In this document: positions 16,827 through 25,670 of the stretch, in pieces | How positions within the stretch are numbered: position 1 is the first letter of the stretch | Layout of the letters: each line of letters begins with the position of its first letter | NCBI RefSeq assembly: GCF_014596085.1 | Contig: NZ_JACCJY010000020.1 | Location: forward strand, 1-64,000 | Source: Azospirillum tabaci | Lineage (GTDB): Bacteria > Pseudomonadota > Alphaproteobacteria > Azospirillales > Azospirillaceae | Length of the DNA stretch: 64,000 nt | Reading direction: 5' to 3' | Program-made: the position numbers and the translations under genes | Notes under the pieces: model-generated | Told to the model about the DNA's origin: nothing | Database searches by the model: none | The model's input: the letters and a program-made list of their open reading frames with translations, nothing else

Positions 16827-19313
16827 TTACGCGGCCTGATGCTCGAGCATCAGGTTCGCGGCGTCCACCGTCATCATGTGCGAGAAGTCGATCGACGACA
16901 GATCAATGGCGGACTGCACGCCCACCGACTGCACCGTCGCCGTGTCCTGGGCCAGGCTGTGGGCCAGCAGGTCCGCCGACAGGGCCTGGGCGGTGCCCGG
17001 GGGGTTGATGGTGCCCACACCGGTCCCGTCGGTGATGGTCGCCTGGGTCGGGTTGGAGAGCTTCAGGGAGAAGTTCTCGATCCCCTCCGTCACGTCGTCG
17101 CTCAGCACCTTGACGGCGACCGTCTTGGTGGTCTCGCCGGCGGCGAAGGTCAGCTTGCCGCTGGTCGCCAGATAGTCCGACCCGGCCTTGGCCGTGCCGT
17201 CCGCCGTGGCGTAGTCCACCGTCACCGCCTGGCTGTAGGCCTGGGACAGCTTCACCGTGAACACCGCGTCGGTGGTGACCGGGCTGGCGGCGGTGCTGCT
17301 GTACAGGCCGGACTTGATGGCGTTGTACTTGTTGTAGTCCACCTGCCAGCTGTCGTTCATGATGCCGCCGGTGTCGCCCGAACCGGGGCTCCAGGCCCAG
17401 TAGGTCCAGCTCGCACCCTGGTCGCCCGCGGCGAGGTCGATCTTGCCGTCGCCGTTCCAGTCACCGTTCATGTACTGGACCAGCTTGGGCATCCACGCCT
17501 TGTCGATGGCGGTCTCCATGCGGCTGCCGAACTCGCCGACCAGGATCGGGGTCTCGTCGTTCTGGATGAAGTGGCCCCACATCTGGTTCCACTTCGCCGG
17601 CATGTTGTTCGGGAAGTTGGCGTCCTTGAACCAGTCCATCATGTAGAGCGACGGGCCGTAGTCGTGGACCGAATACACCAGCTTGTCCGGCGTGTTGAAC
17701 TTGACCTCGTAGTTCTTCTCGCCCAGCAGGTTGCCGCCCCACCAGTACCACTGGTTCTGATAGGTCTCGATGCCTTCGACGATCAGCAGCCAGTCCTTGT
17801 TCACCGACTGGATGGCGTTGCCGATGCGCTCCGCGGCGCGGGCCCAATCGTTCGGGCCGCCGTCGCCCCAGGTGGCCGGGTTGTGCGGCTCGTTGTGCAG
17901 GTCGGCGCCGATGACGGCGTCGTTGCCCTTGTAACGGGTCGCCAGCATCTTCCAGTTTTCGATCATCTTCGATTCCGGGTACTGGCTGGTGTACCAGAGC
18001 CCGTTCTCGTTGGCCGAGGCGCCGTCGCCGGAGCGGTGATGGTCGAGGATGATCTTCATGCCGATCTTGTCGGCGTACTCGATGATCTTGTCGAACACCT
18101 CGAGGCTGGTCTTGCCGACCAGATCGGGGTTCTTCGAATAGTCGATGCCGGTCGGCTTGCGCCCGGCGTCCAGCATGGCGTCGGAATAGGGCAGGCGGAT
18201 GGTGTTGAAGCCCAGATCCTTCATCTGGTTCATGTGGCTCTGGTAGCTGTCCATCCACAGCCCCTGCGGCGCGAAGGCGTAGCCCTCGGCCCCGAACCAG
18301 TTCACGCCGGTCAGCTTCACGGCCTTGCCGCTGCTGTCCATGATCTGGCCGCCTTCGGTGTGAAGGAAGCCCGGCGCGATGCCGGCGGTCTTGCCGGTCG
18401 GCTCGGTCACCGAGACGTCACTGACCGACAGGGTCGGCTTCGTCGGGGTGGGGGCCGGCGGCGTGGTCGGCGTGGTGGGGTTGGTCGGGTTGGAGGAGCC
18501 GGGGAAGAAGCTCTTGTCGGCGTCCACCACCAGCGTGCCGTTCCACCACATGCCGGACTGGCCCTTGACCACGTCCTTGCCGTCGAGCGCGCCCTTGTCA
18601 TAGGTGACGTTGCTGTCGGTGGGCAGGACCGACTTGCCGTTGATGGTGATCTTGTTGACCTGCAGGTTGCGGTCCTGGCCGTTCACCGTAGCGTCGTTGT
18701 CGTACTGGATCTGGACCTTGTGCGCCTGATCCGCCGTGGCGTTGATCGAGAAGGCGTAATCCTTGGCCGAGGTGCCGGCCATGCCCTCGCCGACCTTCTT
18801 GCCGTCGATCAGCAGGTTGAAATGCGCGTTGACGCCGGCCGCGGCGTTGCCCTGCAGGTTCAGCACGACCTGGGTGTTGCCGGCGGGGGCCGGCGGAGTC
18901 GGCACCGGGAAGTGGTCCTTGGTCAGCGCGAAATCGAGCGCGCCGTCCCACCACATGCCTTCCTGGCCGGGGATCACGTCCATGCCGTCGATGGCGCCCT
19001 TGTCGTAGCTGACCAGCGAGCTGGTGGGGGCGACGGACTTGCCGTTCACTTCCAGCGACTTGACGAGCAGGTTGCGGTCCTGGCCGTTCACATAGCCGTC
19101 GTTGAAGTAGACGATCTGAACCTTGTGGGCCTGATCCGGAGCGACCTGGGCCTTGAAGGTGTAACGGCCGGCGCTGGTCGAACCGACCGTCGCCTCGCCC
19201 AAATTCACACCATCCAGGAGCAGCCGGAACTGCGGCCAGATCCCGCCGGCAGCCTGCCCCGAGGCGTTGACGACGAAGGTCGTGTCGACGAGACCCGTGG
19301 TGGTCGTTGCCAT
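16827..19313 (-). CDS. Secreted multi-domain GH5 glycoside hydrolase with two carbohydrate-binding modules and a split Calx-beta domain
   Basis: An 828-residue protein. Residues 8-133 and 147-272 are two homologous modules, each ending in D-K-G-A-x-D-G-x-D-V-x-x-G-Q-x-G-M-W-W, resembling calcium-dependent xylan-binding CBMs (CBM36/60 type). A Pro/Thr linker follows (273-293). Residues 294-305 look like the first strand of a Calx-beta domain. The GH5 catalytic domain spans ~315-672, with acid/base Glu475 (H-N-E-P-H) and nucleophile Glu594 (V-G-E-F-G). The rest of the Calx-beta domain resumes at ~681-770. There is no N-terminal signal peptide. The C-terminal ~50 residues are Ala/Ser/Leu-rich and lack Cys, compatible with type I secretion (inference). 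Likely a beta-glucan, mannan or EPS hydrolase. The ribosome site is AGAGAGG. Confidence 0.82.
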   Translation of the reverse strand: MATTTTGLVDTTFVVNASGQAAGGIWPQFRLLLDGVNLGEATVGSTSAGRYTFKAQVAPDQAHKVQIVYFNDGYVNGQDRNLLVKSLEVNGKSVAPTSSLVSYDKGAIDGMDVIPGQEGMWWDGALDFALTKDHFPVPTPPAPAGNTQVVLNLQGNAAAGVNAHFNLLIDGKKVGEGMAGTSAKDYAFSINATADQAHKVQIQYDNDATVNGQDRNLQVNKITINGKSVLPTDSNVTYDKGALDGKDVVKGQSGMWWNGTLVVDADKSFFPGSSNPTNPTTPTTPPAPTPTKPTLSVSDVSVTEPTGKTAGIAPGFLHTEGGQIMDSSGKAVKLTGVNWFGAEGYAFAPQGLWMDSYQSHMNQMKDLGFNTIRLPYSDAMLDAGRKPTGIDYSKNPDLVGKTSLEVFDKIIEYADKIGMKIILDHHRSGDGASANENGLWYTSQYPESKMIENWKMLATRYKGNDAVIGADLHNEPHNPATWGDGGPNDWARAAERIGNAIQSVNKDWLLIVEGIETYQNQWYWWGGNLLGEKNYEVKFNTPDKLVYSVHDYGPSLYMMDWFKDANFPNNMPAKWNQMWGHFIQNDETPILVGEFGSRMETAIDKAWMPKLVQYMNGDWNGDGKIDLAAGDQGASWTYWAWSPGSGDTGGIMNDSWQVDYNKYNAIKSGLYSSTAASPVTTDAVFTVKLSQAYSQAVTVDYATADGTAKAGSDYLATSGKLTFAAGETTKTVAVKVLSDDVTEGIENFSLKLSNPTQATITDGTGVGTINPPGTAQALSADLLAHSLAQDTATVQSVGVQSAIDLSSIDFSHMMTVDAANLMLEHQAA

Positions 19314-19431
19314 TGGAAGTAACCTCTCTCCATTTTCGGTGGAGCAAAGGTGAGGCCCAATTGGTTAACGAGGTATTTCGTATTTTAGGGAAATGCGGCT
19401 CAAAAGCCACGGCGGGCTGTGAAAAGAATGA

Positions 19432-19467
19432 GGCGCGAAAAACCGCTTTTGCTGCGGTTTCCGCGCC
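19432..19467 (-). terminator. Intrinsic terminator of the methyltransferase gene
   Basis: A strong hairpin: GGCGCG...AACCGC at 19432-19446 pairs with GCGGTT...CGCGCC at 19454-19467 with one mismatch or bulge. In the leftward direction it is followed by TCATTCTTTTC. It lies 76 bp past the methyltransferase stop and separates it from the GH5 gene, whose own promoter must therefore lie between 19314 and 19431. Confidence 0.7.
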
Positions 19468-19542
19468 ACAGTGGGGCCTTGCGGCCACGGGGAGGGAAAA
19501 GTGTAAAGTCTTGTTACAGAATGGTTTCCGAAACGCGCCGCC

Positions 19543-20469
19543 TCAGCTCTCGTGACTTTTGTGAGCCACCATGAAGACCTCCGGCCGGAACAGGTAGAGC
19601 TGGCCGAGCTTGCCGAGCTTGCGCCGCAGGGTTAACGGCATCGCCCCCATGACGGATTCCACGGCCTTCACATAGGCCAGATAGCCAGCACCGGAGCCGT
19701 GGATGGGCAGGCGCTTACGGACCGCCATCGGGGCGACGTAGACGGCTTCCATCCGGGTGAAGCCGGCCTCGCGCAGCGCGCGCTCGGTCTCCGCCCAGGT
19801 GTATTCGCGCAGATGCATGCAGATCGGTTCGTCCAGCCCGAAGACCTCCGACAGGTCCATCGGCCCGGCGTGCTTGTGCGGCATGCTGAGCACGTAGCGG
19901 CCGCCCGGCTTCAGGATGGCGTGCACGTTGGACAGATGCACGGACACGTCCTCGGGGTGGAGATGCTCGATGACGTGGGTGGAGACGACGGCGTCGTAAT
20001 GGCCGCGCGGCTCGAACTCGGCGAGGTTGACGCCGTCGCAGCAGCGCCACGTCACGTTGGATCGCTCGTCCGTCCAGCGCTCTCCGCGCTCGCGGGTGAT
20101 TTCGGTGGCGACGCAGCGGTGACCGTGTCGGGCCAGATAGCTCAGAAGCCGCCCCTTGCCCGACCCGACCTCGTAGACGTCCCGCGCCCCCTTGAGCAGC
20201 GTCAGGAAGTGGCGGAAGTCCAGCTCGTCGTTCTGCGCCGCCGTGTCCACCGCGTCGTTCAGCCAGGGGCATTCGCTGTAGAGGGTGGTGTAGTTCCGCT
20301 CGAACACCGTCCAGCGCTCTTCGCGGCGGGAGTCCAGAAGCTCGCGGGCGAGCTGGCGTTCCAGGTCCCAATGCTGGCGGACCATGGTTTCGCTGAGGGG
20401 GTAGTTCGGGGCCAGACCGAACTTCCGCTTGTAGCGGGCGACCAGCTCATCCGACGTCAACGTGTCCAC
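19543..20469 (-). CDS. Class I SAM-dependent methyltransferase
   Basis: A 308-residue protein. The glycine-rich SAM loop is V-Y-E-V-G-S-G-K-G near residue 97. It is followed by the acidic motif II region (C-V-A-T-E-I) and the motif IV V-V-S-T-H-V-I-E-H-L-H-P, then L-K-P-G-G-R. This is the UbiE/methyltransferase-11/23 pattern. The N-terminal ~90 residues are helical and lack a recognised domain. From its place in the EPS locus I infer O-methylation of a sugar or of the chain terminus. The acceptor is unknown. It stands alone between terminators. Confidence 0.8.
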   Translation of the reverse strand: MDTLTSDELVARYKRKFGLAPNYPLSETMVRQHWDLERQLARELLDSRREERWTVFERNYTTLYSECPWLNDAVDTAAQNDELDFRHFLTLLKGARDVYEVGSGKGRLLSYLARHGHRCVATEITRERGERWTDERSNVTWRCCDGVNLAEFEPRGHYDAVVSTHVIEHLHPEDVSVHLSNVHAILKPGGRYVLSMPHKHAGPMDLSEVFGLDEPICMHLREYTWAETERALREAGFTRMEAVYVAPMAVRKRLPIHGSGAGYLAYVKAVESVMGAMPLTLRRKLGKLGQLYLFRPEVFMVAHKSHES

Positions 20470-20615
20470 AGATCACCTCGTTGGGAGAAACGCCGCTGTT
20501 CCGCTAATCTAAGGGCGCTGTCGGAAATCCTTACAGGCGCGGACGGCGGAGCGGGCCGCGCGATCGGGCGGGGTAGCTGGGTCGGAAGGGGTACCGCAGT
20601 GGCTCCCGACCGGAC

Positions 20616-21872
20616 TCACCCAGACCGGCTGCGCCCGCGCAACGCCTGCACCGACGCCTCGTACAGCGGCAGCGGGCGCGACGCCGCGTCGTAGGGGGAG
20701 GGGTGGGGCTTCAGCTCCGGCATTTCCCGCGCGATGTAGTTCAGGTCGGAGCGCAGGTGCCACCAGCACAGCTCGGCCAGCCGGGCGTTGCCGGCGATGT
20801 CGCCCAGATACTGCCCGGCCAGGAAGGCCATGGCGCGGTCCTTCTCCGCCCGTGACCAGGAGCGCGGCAGATGCTTCTCGTTCACGTCGAACTCGGTGAC
20901 GTGGATGGGCAGGCCCAGCCGGTCCATGGTCCGCAGGAAGCCCTTCATGCCCTCGCGGTCGTAGGGCTTGCCGGCCATCAGGTGGCTTTGCAGCCCGACA
21001 CCGTCGATCGGCACGCCGCGCTTGACCGCGTCGGTCAGCCAGCTCTGGAAATAGGCGCGCTTGCGCTGCTGCCAGCCCTCGTCGATCTCGATGCCGAACT
21101 CGTTGATGACCAGTTTGGCAGAGGGGAATTCCTTGCGGATGTGGTGGAAGAAGGGGTCGAGCCACTCCGGCCCCTTGGCGCCGCCCGCCACCACCCACCA
21201 CATGCCCTTGCGGAAGCCGTATCGGTCCTGCTCCTGCGGATGGCTGCGCTCGGTCTCCCAGAAGAAGGCCTCGTTCATCACGTCGATGCGGTAGAAGCTG
21301 TCGCCGTAGCGCTGCTTGACCGCCGCGACCATGGCCGTGAAGCGCGGCCAGTAATTGTCCTCGGACAGCGTGCCGTCGGCCGAGAAATAGGCGCTCTCCG
21401 CGATGCCCAGCGCGCGTTGGCGGCTGGCCGGCAGCGTCATGTAATCGGGCATGCCCATGTGCTGCCACAGGGCGCAGTGCCAGTTGGGCTTGGCGCCGAT
21501 GCGGCGGGCCAGCTCCACCCCGGCGTCGAAGCGGCCCCAGTCGAAGTTGCCCTCCTGCGGCTGGAAGACGGCCCATTTGCCGCCGTTCTCGGGCGTCACC
21601 ACGTCGCATTCCCGCGCCATCAGCGTGTCGAGCATGGGGTCTTCCGGCTCGATCAGATGGTCGCGGGCGGCGCCGTGGAGGATGCCGGCGGCCCGGCAGG
21701 CGTCGCGCAGGGAGGGGTTCGGCATGGCGGCGGACGCCGCTTCGGCGACGGCGGGGCCGGCGGCGGCCTTGCAGCTCGCCAGCACCGCGGCCACGGCGGC
21801 GGCACGCAGCGCGTCGCGGCGCGTGAAGGAGAATGCTTTCGGCGAGGTGGTTTTTGGCGAGGTCTGGGCCAT
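20616..21872 (-). CDS. GH10 endo-1,4-beta-xylanase family hydrolase with Tat-type signal
   Basis: A 418-residue protein. The N-terminus carries a twin-arginine motif (F-T-R-R-D-A, Arg18-Arg19), a hydrophobic alanine-rich stretch, and a possible lipobox L-A-S-C with Cys34, so it is exported and perhaps a lipoprotein. The GH10 domain spans ~60-400, with acid/base Glu201 (V-M-N-E-A) and nucleophile Glu327 (H-V-T-E-F-D). The W-H-C-A-L-W-Q-H motif near 131-138 is typical of the family. Genes of this type in EPS loci probably trim or release the polymer. A xylanase role on plant walls is the alternative. Copy B of the palindromic repeat lies just upstream. Confidence 0.85.
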   Translation of the reverse strand: MAQTSPKTTSPKAFSFTRRDALRAAAVAAVLASCKAAAGPAVAEAASAAMPNPSLRDACRAAGILHGAARDHLIEPEDPMLDTLMARECDVVTPENGGKWAVFQPQEGNFDWGRFDAGVELARRIGAKPNWHCALWQHMGMPDYMTLPASRQRALGIAESAYFSADGTLSEDNYWPRFTAMVAAVKQRYGDSFYRIDVMNEAFFWETERSHPQEQDRYGFRKGMWWVVAGGAKGPEWLDPFFHHIRKEFPSAKLVINEFGIEIDEGWQQRKRAYFQSWLTDAVKRGVPIDGVGLQSHLMAGKPYDREGMKGFLRTMDRLGLPIHVTEFDVNEKHLPRSWSRAEKDRAMAFLAGQYLGDIAGNARLAELCWWHLRSDLNYIAREMPELKPHPSPYDAASRPLPLYEASVQALRGRSRSG

Positions 21873-21912
21873 GGGCGTCGGGCCTCGTGTGGTTTGAGAG
21901 GAAATGAGAATT

Positions 21913-22029
21913 CCCTCTCCCCCCTGGGGAGAGGGTCAGGGTGAGGGGGGTGCGCGTGTCGGGACGTCCCCCACAAGCGCAACCCCCTCACCGGCCCTCC
22001 GGGCCACCCTCTCCCCGGAGGGGAGAGGG
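21913..22029 (-). repeat. ~118-bp compound palindromic repeat, copy B (inverted relative to copy A)
   Basis: Hairpins CCCTCTCCCCCCTGGGGAGAGGG on one side and CCCTCTCCCCGGAGGGGAGAGGG on the other flank an inner inverted repeat. Its reverse complement aligns with 6788-6906 over the whole length. It lies between the stop of the Wzc-type gene (22060) and the start of the GH10 gene (21872), and may serve as terminator for the Wzc transcript. Confidence 0.75.
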
Positions 22030-22059
22030 CTATGCGGACAAAGGTGAAGCAGGCGTCGC

Positions 22060-24426
22060 TTACGGCGCGGCGCGCAGGGTCTGGTCGCCGTAGTATTTCC
22101 GCGTGGCGACGTAGCTGTTGTACGGACCCTGGTAGCCCTTGCTCGCGGCCTTCTTCAGGTTCACGTCGGTCATCACGCAGACGAACTTGCTGTGGTCGAT
22201 CGGCCCCAGGTCGGCCACCGCGTCGAGGTCGCTCGCCGTGGTGTGGCCCCAGCGGGTGACGAACAGAACCTTGGAGGCGGCGCCGCAGACGATGCGGGCG
22301 TCCGACACGGCCAGCGCCGGGGCGGTGTCGAACACCACCAGATCGAAGCTGGGCGACAGGCCGGCCATCAGCTGAACCAGGCTATCGACGTTGAAGCGGT
22401 CCAGCGTCATCGGGTTCAGCTTGCCCGCCGGAACCATGGCGAAGGGCACGTCGTCGGAGGTGTGGACGATCTCGTCGAGCGTGGCGTCACCGGCGATCCA
22501 GTCCGACAGGCCCTTCTTGGTGGACAGGTCGAACAGCCCTTCCATGCGGGAGCGGCGGAAGTCGGTGTCCACCACAACCACCCGGCGACCGGCCTGGCTG
22601 GCGACCTGGGCGACGGCGAGCGTCAGCGAGGTCTTGCCGTCCTGCGGGCGGGCCGAGGTCACCGCCAGAGCGCCGACCGGACCGAGATCCGACAGATGGT
22701 TGCGGAACAGGGCGCGCAGGGATTCGCTGAACAGCGAGAAGGGGTGGCGCTGGAAGATCTTGTAGAGCCGGCCCTTGGCCCCGCGGTCGCTGTGGTGCGG
22801 CACGATGTGGACGGTGCCGACGCCCAGGATGCGGCGCACGGCGTCCGGGGTGTGGATGCGGCGCTGGAGAAGCTCCAGACCGAAGACGCTGAAGATGGCC
22901 AGAGCGAGGGCGGCGACGAAGCCGGCCAGCAGCAGGAGGATGCGGAGGGGACCCGACGGCTCGTGCGGCACCTGCGGCGCGGAGACCAGCTTGACGGCGG
23001 CCGGGAAGGCGCGGCTGTCCTTCTGGGCCTCGACCTCTTCCAGACGGCCCAGCAGGCTGTCGAGAAGCTGGCGCTTGGCGGTCGCCTCGGACTCCAGGGT
23101 GCGCAGCGGGATGGCCTGCTCCTGCATGGTGGCGTAGCTGCCCTCCATGCGGGTGATCATGGAGCGGAGCGCGGTCTCCTGCTCGACCGCGACCTGGGCG
23201 GCCTCGCGGACGCCGTTGATCTCGCGGCGGATTTCCTGCTGGAGCGAGGAGTTGGCCTCGTTCAGGCGGCCCTGAAGCTCGACGATGCGCGGGTGCTTCG
23301 GCCCGTACTGGCGGGAGAGCTGGGCCATTTCCGTGGAGATGGCGGCGACCGTGGCGCGGAGCTGGGCGACGACCGGGGAGGCGATGCTGCCGCCGATGGC
23401 GTTCCAGTTGCCGGCCTTCAGGTTGCGCTCCAGCGTGTCGGCCTGGGCGACCGAGCGGGCGCGGATGGCCGACGCCTCGCTCAGGCGCAGGCGGGTCTGC
23501 TCAAGCTCGTTCTGGGCCATCAGGCCGGTGCCGCCCTTCAGCAGGCCGCCCTTGACGCGGGCCTCCTCGACCTTGGCGTCGGCCTCGGCCACCTCCTTGC
23601 GCAGCAGGACGATGCGGTCCTGCAGCCAGGAGATCGCGCTGGTCGACAGGTCGCGGTCCATCTGCTGGCGGGTTTCCATGTAGCGGCGGACGATGCCGTC
23701 CACCACGTCGCGGCTGAGCTGCGGCTCCTTGGAGGTGAAGCGCACCTGGATCACGCGCGACCGGCCGACGATGGCGACGTCCAGCTTGCGGTGGATGCGC
23801 GCGATGATCTGGTCGTTGCCCAGCGCCGCGTGCGCCTCGCGCGCCCGGATGTCCTGCGCCACCTCGTCACCGTGGCTCAGCAGCCAGGCGACCGGGGCCG
23901 GCGGATTGCCCTCCCAGAAGCGCCCGGCGACATCGCGGCCGTAGGCCACCGCGCGCTCGACGAGCGGGAGCGTCTCGTCCTCCTGCGCCGGCGGGTTGAA
24001 TTCCGGATGCTGGGCGAGCTGGAGATCGTTCACCACCTGGTTCAGAACCTGCGGCGACTTCAGGATCTCGATCTCGCTCAGGATCGCAGCGTCCTCGGTG
24101 GGGATCGCGCCCACCACCTGCTCGACCTCGCGGACGACGCGGACCTGCCGGTTGTCGACCAGCAGAAGGGCTTCGGAGGTGTACTGGTCCTTGAGCGTGG
24201 AGACGCCCAGAGCCGACAGGCCGGTCAGCACCACCACGATGGCCGCGATCAGCCACTTGTGGCTGCCCAGCACGCGCAGGATGAAGCGGAAGTCGGGACC
24301 CATGGACGGGGTCTGGGATTCGAACTCGCTGCGCCGGGACGGGCCAGGGGCGGCGGGCCATGCCGGAACCGGAGCCGGCGGACCGCCGTGATGGCCGCCA
24401 TGATTGACTTGGGGCAGATTTTCCAC
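22060..24426 (-). CDS. Wzc-type polysaccharide co-polymerase / BY-kinase
   Basis: A 788-residue protein from a GTG at 24426. AAGGAG lies inside the end of the upstream wecG-type gene. Membrane helices at ~57-77 and ~494-518 enclose a periplasmic Wzz domain with long coiled coil (~265-460). The cytoplasmic BY-kinase domain carries Walker A S-A-R-P-Q-D-G-K-T-S (~591-600), Walker A' V-V-V-V-D-T-D (~616-622) and Walker B L-V-V-F-D-T-A (~696-702). The C-terminus has a tyrosine cluster (Tyr765, 769, 772, 778, 779) for autophosphorylation. It controls EPS chain length and export with the Wzy system. The partner Wza porin and Wzb phosphatase are not in the window. Confidence 0.9.
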   Translation of the reverse strand: MENLPQVNHGGHHGGPPAPVPAWPAAPGPSRRSEFESQTPSMGPDFRFILRVLGSHKWLIAAIVVVLTGLSALGVSTLKDQYTSEALLLVDNRQVRVVREVEQVVGAIPTEDAAILSEIEILKSPQVLNQVVNDLQLAQHPEFNPPAQEDETLPLVERAVAYGRDVAGRFWEGNPPAPVAWLLSHGDEVAQDIRAREAHAALGNDQIIARIHRKLDVAIVGRSRVIQVRFTSKEPQLSRDVVDGIVRRYMETRQQMDRDLSTSAISWLQDRIVLLRKEVAEADAKVEEARVKGGLLKGGTGLMAQNELEQTRLRLSEASAIRARSVAQADTLERNLKAGNWNAIGGSIASPVVAQLRATVAAISTEMAQLSRQYGPKHPRIVELQGRLNEANSSLQQEIRREINGVREAAQVAVEQETALRSMITRMEGSYATMQEQAIPLRTLESEATAKRQLLDSLLGRLEEVEAQKDSRAFPAAVKLVSAPQVPHEPSGPLRILLLLAGFVAALALAIFSVFGLELLQRRIHTPDAVRRILGVGTVHIVPHHSDRGAKGRLYKIFQRHPFSLFSESLRALFRNHLSDLGPVGALAVTSARPQDGKTSLTLAVAQVASQAGRRVVVVDTDFRRSRMEGLFDLSTKKGLSDWIAGDATLDEIVHTSDDVPFAMVPAGKLNPMTLDRFNVDSLVQLMAGLSPSFDLVVFDTAPALAVSDARIVCGAASKVLFVTRWGHTTASDLDAVADLGPIDHSKFVCVMTDVNLKKAASKGYQGPYNSYVATRKYYGDQTLRAAP

Positions 24427-24429
24427 GTC

Positions 24430-25209
24430 TCAAAGCTCCTTATGCATGGGCGCTGGTGCTGGGGCGCTGGACGAACGCATGGCGGCACGGCGCATAAGCA
24501 TGACGGTGTGGGCGAAGCCGAAAGCGCCGACGCAATAGCGGCGAAACAGGCGGCGGGGCTCCTGGACCAGCCGGAACGCCCATTCCAGCCCGATGCGCTG
24601 GACGGCGGCGGGGGCCCGGGTGAAGCGCCCGGCGAGGAAATCGATGATGGCGCCGCCGTTGACGATCAGCACCTTATGGTCCAGCGCGCGCTTGAGCTGC
24701 ACCGCGACCTCCTCCTGGCGGGGCATGCCCATGGCCAGGATGATGACGTCGGGCTGAAGCTCCCGCGCACGGGCGATGTAATGCTCCACGGAATGGAACC
24801 CGTGCTGGGCATCGACATAGTCGTGCGGGGTCCGCTCCTTTAGCCGCTCGATCCCCTCGTCCAGCCAGGGCGCCGCGGTGCCGTAGACGGCGACCCGACG
24901 GGGCGACAGCTGGCGGAGGAGAAGCGGGATGAAGTCGGTGCCGTTCATGTTCAACCCGACCGGCTGGTCGAGCCACGGCAGGGCCATCTCCAGCGCCACC
25001 CCGTCCCGCAACAGGACGTCGGAGGCGCGGAAAACCGACCACGCGGCGGAGGACCCCGCGCAGAGGTTCACGCCGTGAGCGTTGAGGAACGACAGGATGG
25101 TCGGACGCTCGACGGCTGACAATGTCTTTATCAATGCATGGCGCTCGTCCTCGCAAGAAATACACCGTATTCTCTCGATCAGTGCCAGGACGTCACGAGG
25201 GGTCGGCAT
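24430..25209 (-). CDS. WecG/TagA/CpsF-family glycosyltransferase (GT26)
   Basis: A 259-residue GT26 enzyme from the ATG at 25209, which has AGGAG six bases upstream. The ORF also has an ATG at 25215 that overlaps this site. Family motifs include the N-M-N-G-T-D-F block near 97-103, V-D-A-Q-H-G-F, M-G-M-P-R-Q-E and the G-G-A-I-I-D-F-L-A-G ... R-I-G-L-E-W-x-F-R-L region. These membrane-associated enzymes add the second sugar (ManNAc, ManNAcA or a glucose-type sugar) to a lipid-linked primer. It is separated by 3 bp from the Wzc-type gene, so the two form an operon led by this gene. Confidence 0.87.
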   Translation of the reverse strand: MPTPRDVLALIERIRCISCEDERHALIKTLSAVERPTILSFLNAHGVNLCAGSSAAWSVFRASDVLLRDGVALEMALPWLDQPVGLNMNGTDFIPLLLRQLSPRRVAVYGTAAPWLDEGIERLKERTPHDYVDAQHGFHSVEHYIARARELQPDVIILAMGMPRQEEVAVQLKRALDHKVLIVNGGAIIDFLAGRFTRAPAAVQRIGLEWAFRLVQEPRRLFRRYCVGAFGFAHTVMLMRRAAMRSSSAPAPAPMHKEL

Positions 25210-25670
25210 GCACATCTCCTAACCAAATCTGCGAAGCGACGACGGTTACGTTGTCTCTGCAACGATGATGCCCGACGGTTTGCGGTGCAGTAAGACGATA
25301 TTGCTTGCTAACACTTTCGATTGGTGGCAGGCGGTAAGCACGTTACCGGGTACCCCTTTCGACACGACCGCCGGACAACAGGGAATGATGTGGCCGGCAC
25401 CGCCCCTTTTTCGCAGCGGTGGGATGGGAGAGGGGAAAGTTCAGGCGAATTAGCCCGGCCACGCCGGAGAAACCCCTGAATCGGCTTGCCCTATCCTATG
25501 GCTCCGACCATATAGGTACGCCCGTGGGGCGCCGGTGTGCAGAAGAGGGGGTGGGCGTCCGCCCCGCGGCGCGGCACTGTTTCAGGCCCGGCAGAGCCCC
25601 CATCAGACCGCCAGCCTCTTGAATCCACAGGCCGATCTCTCCGGGGCCGGCGACGGAAGAAGACCAGTCC
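25210..25670. promoter_or_regulatory. 461-bp divergent intergenic region
   Basis: Separates the leftward wecG-wzc operon from the rightward SUV3-type helicase. The left third (about 25220-25380) is less GC-rich and should hold the EPS promoter. I see no reliable -35/-10 pair. No coding sequence could be supported on either strand. Confidence 0.45.

Noticed and set aside
22192..24843. Very long + strand open frame (883 codons) opposite wzc and wecG
   Set aside because: Antisense shadow produced by high third-position GC. The minus strand holds clear BY-kinase and GT26 motifs.
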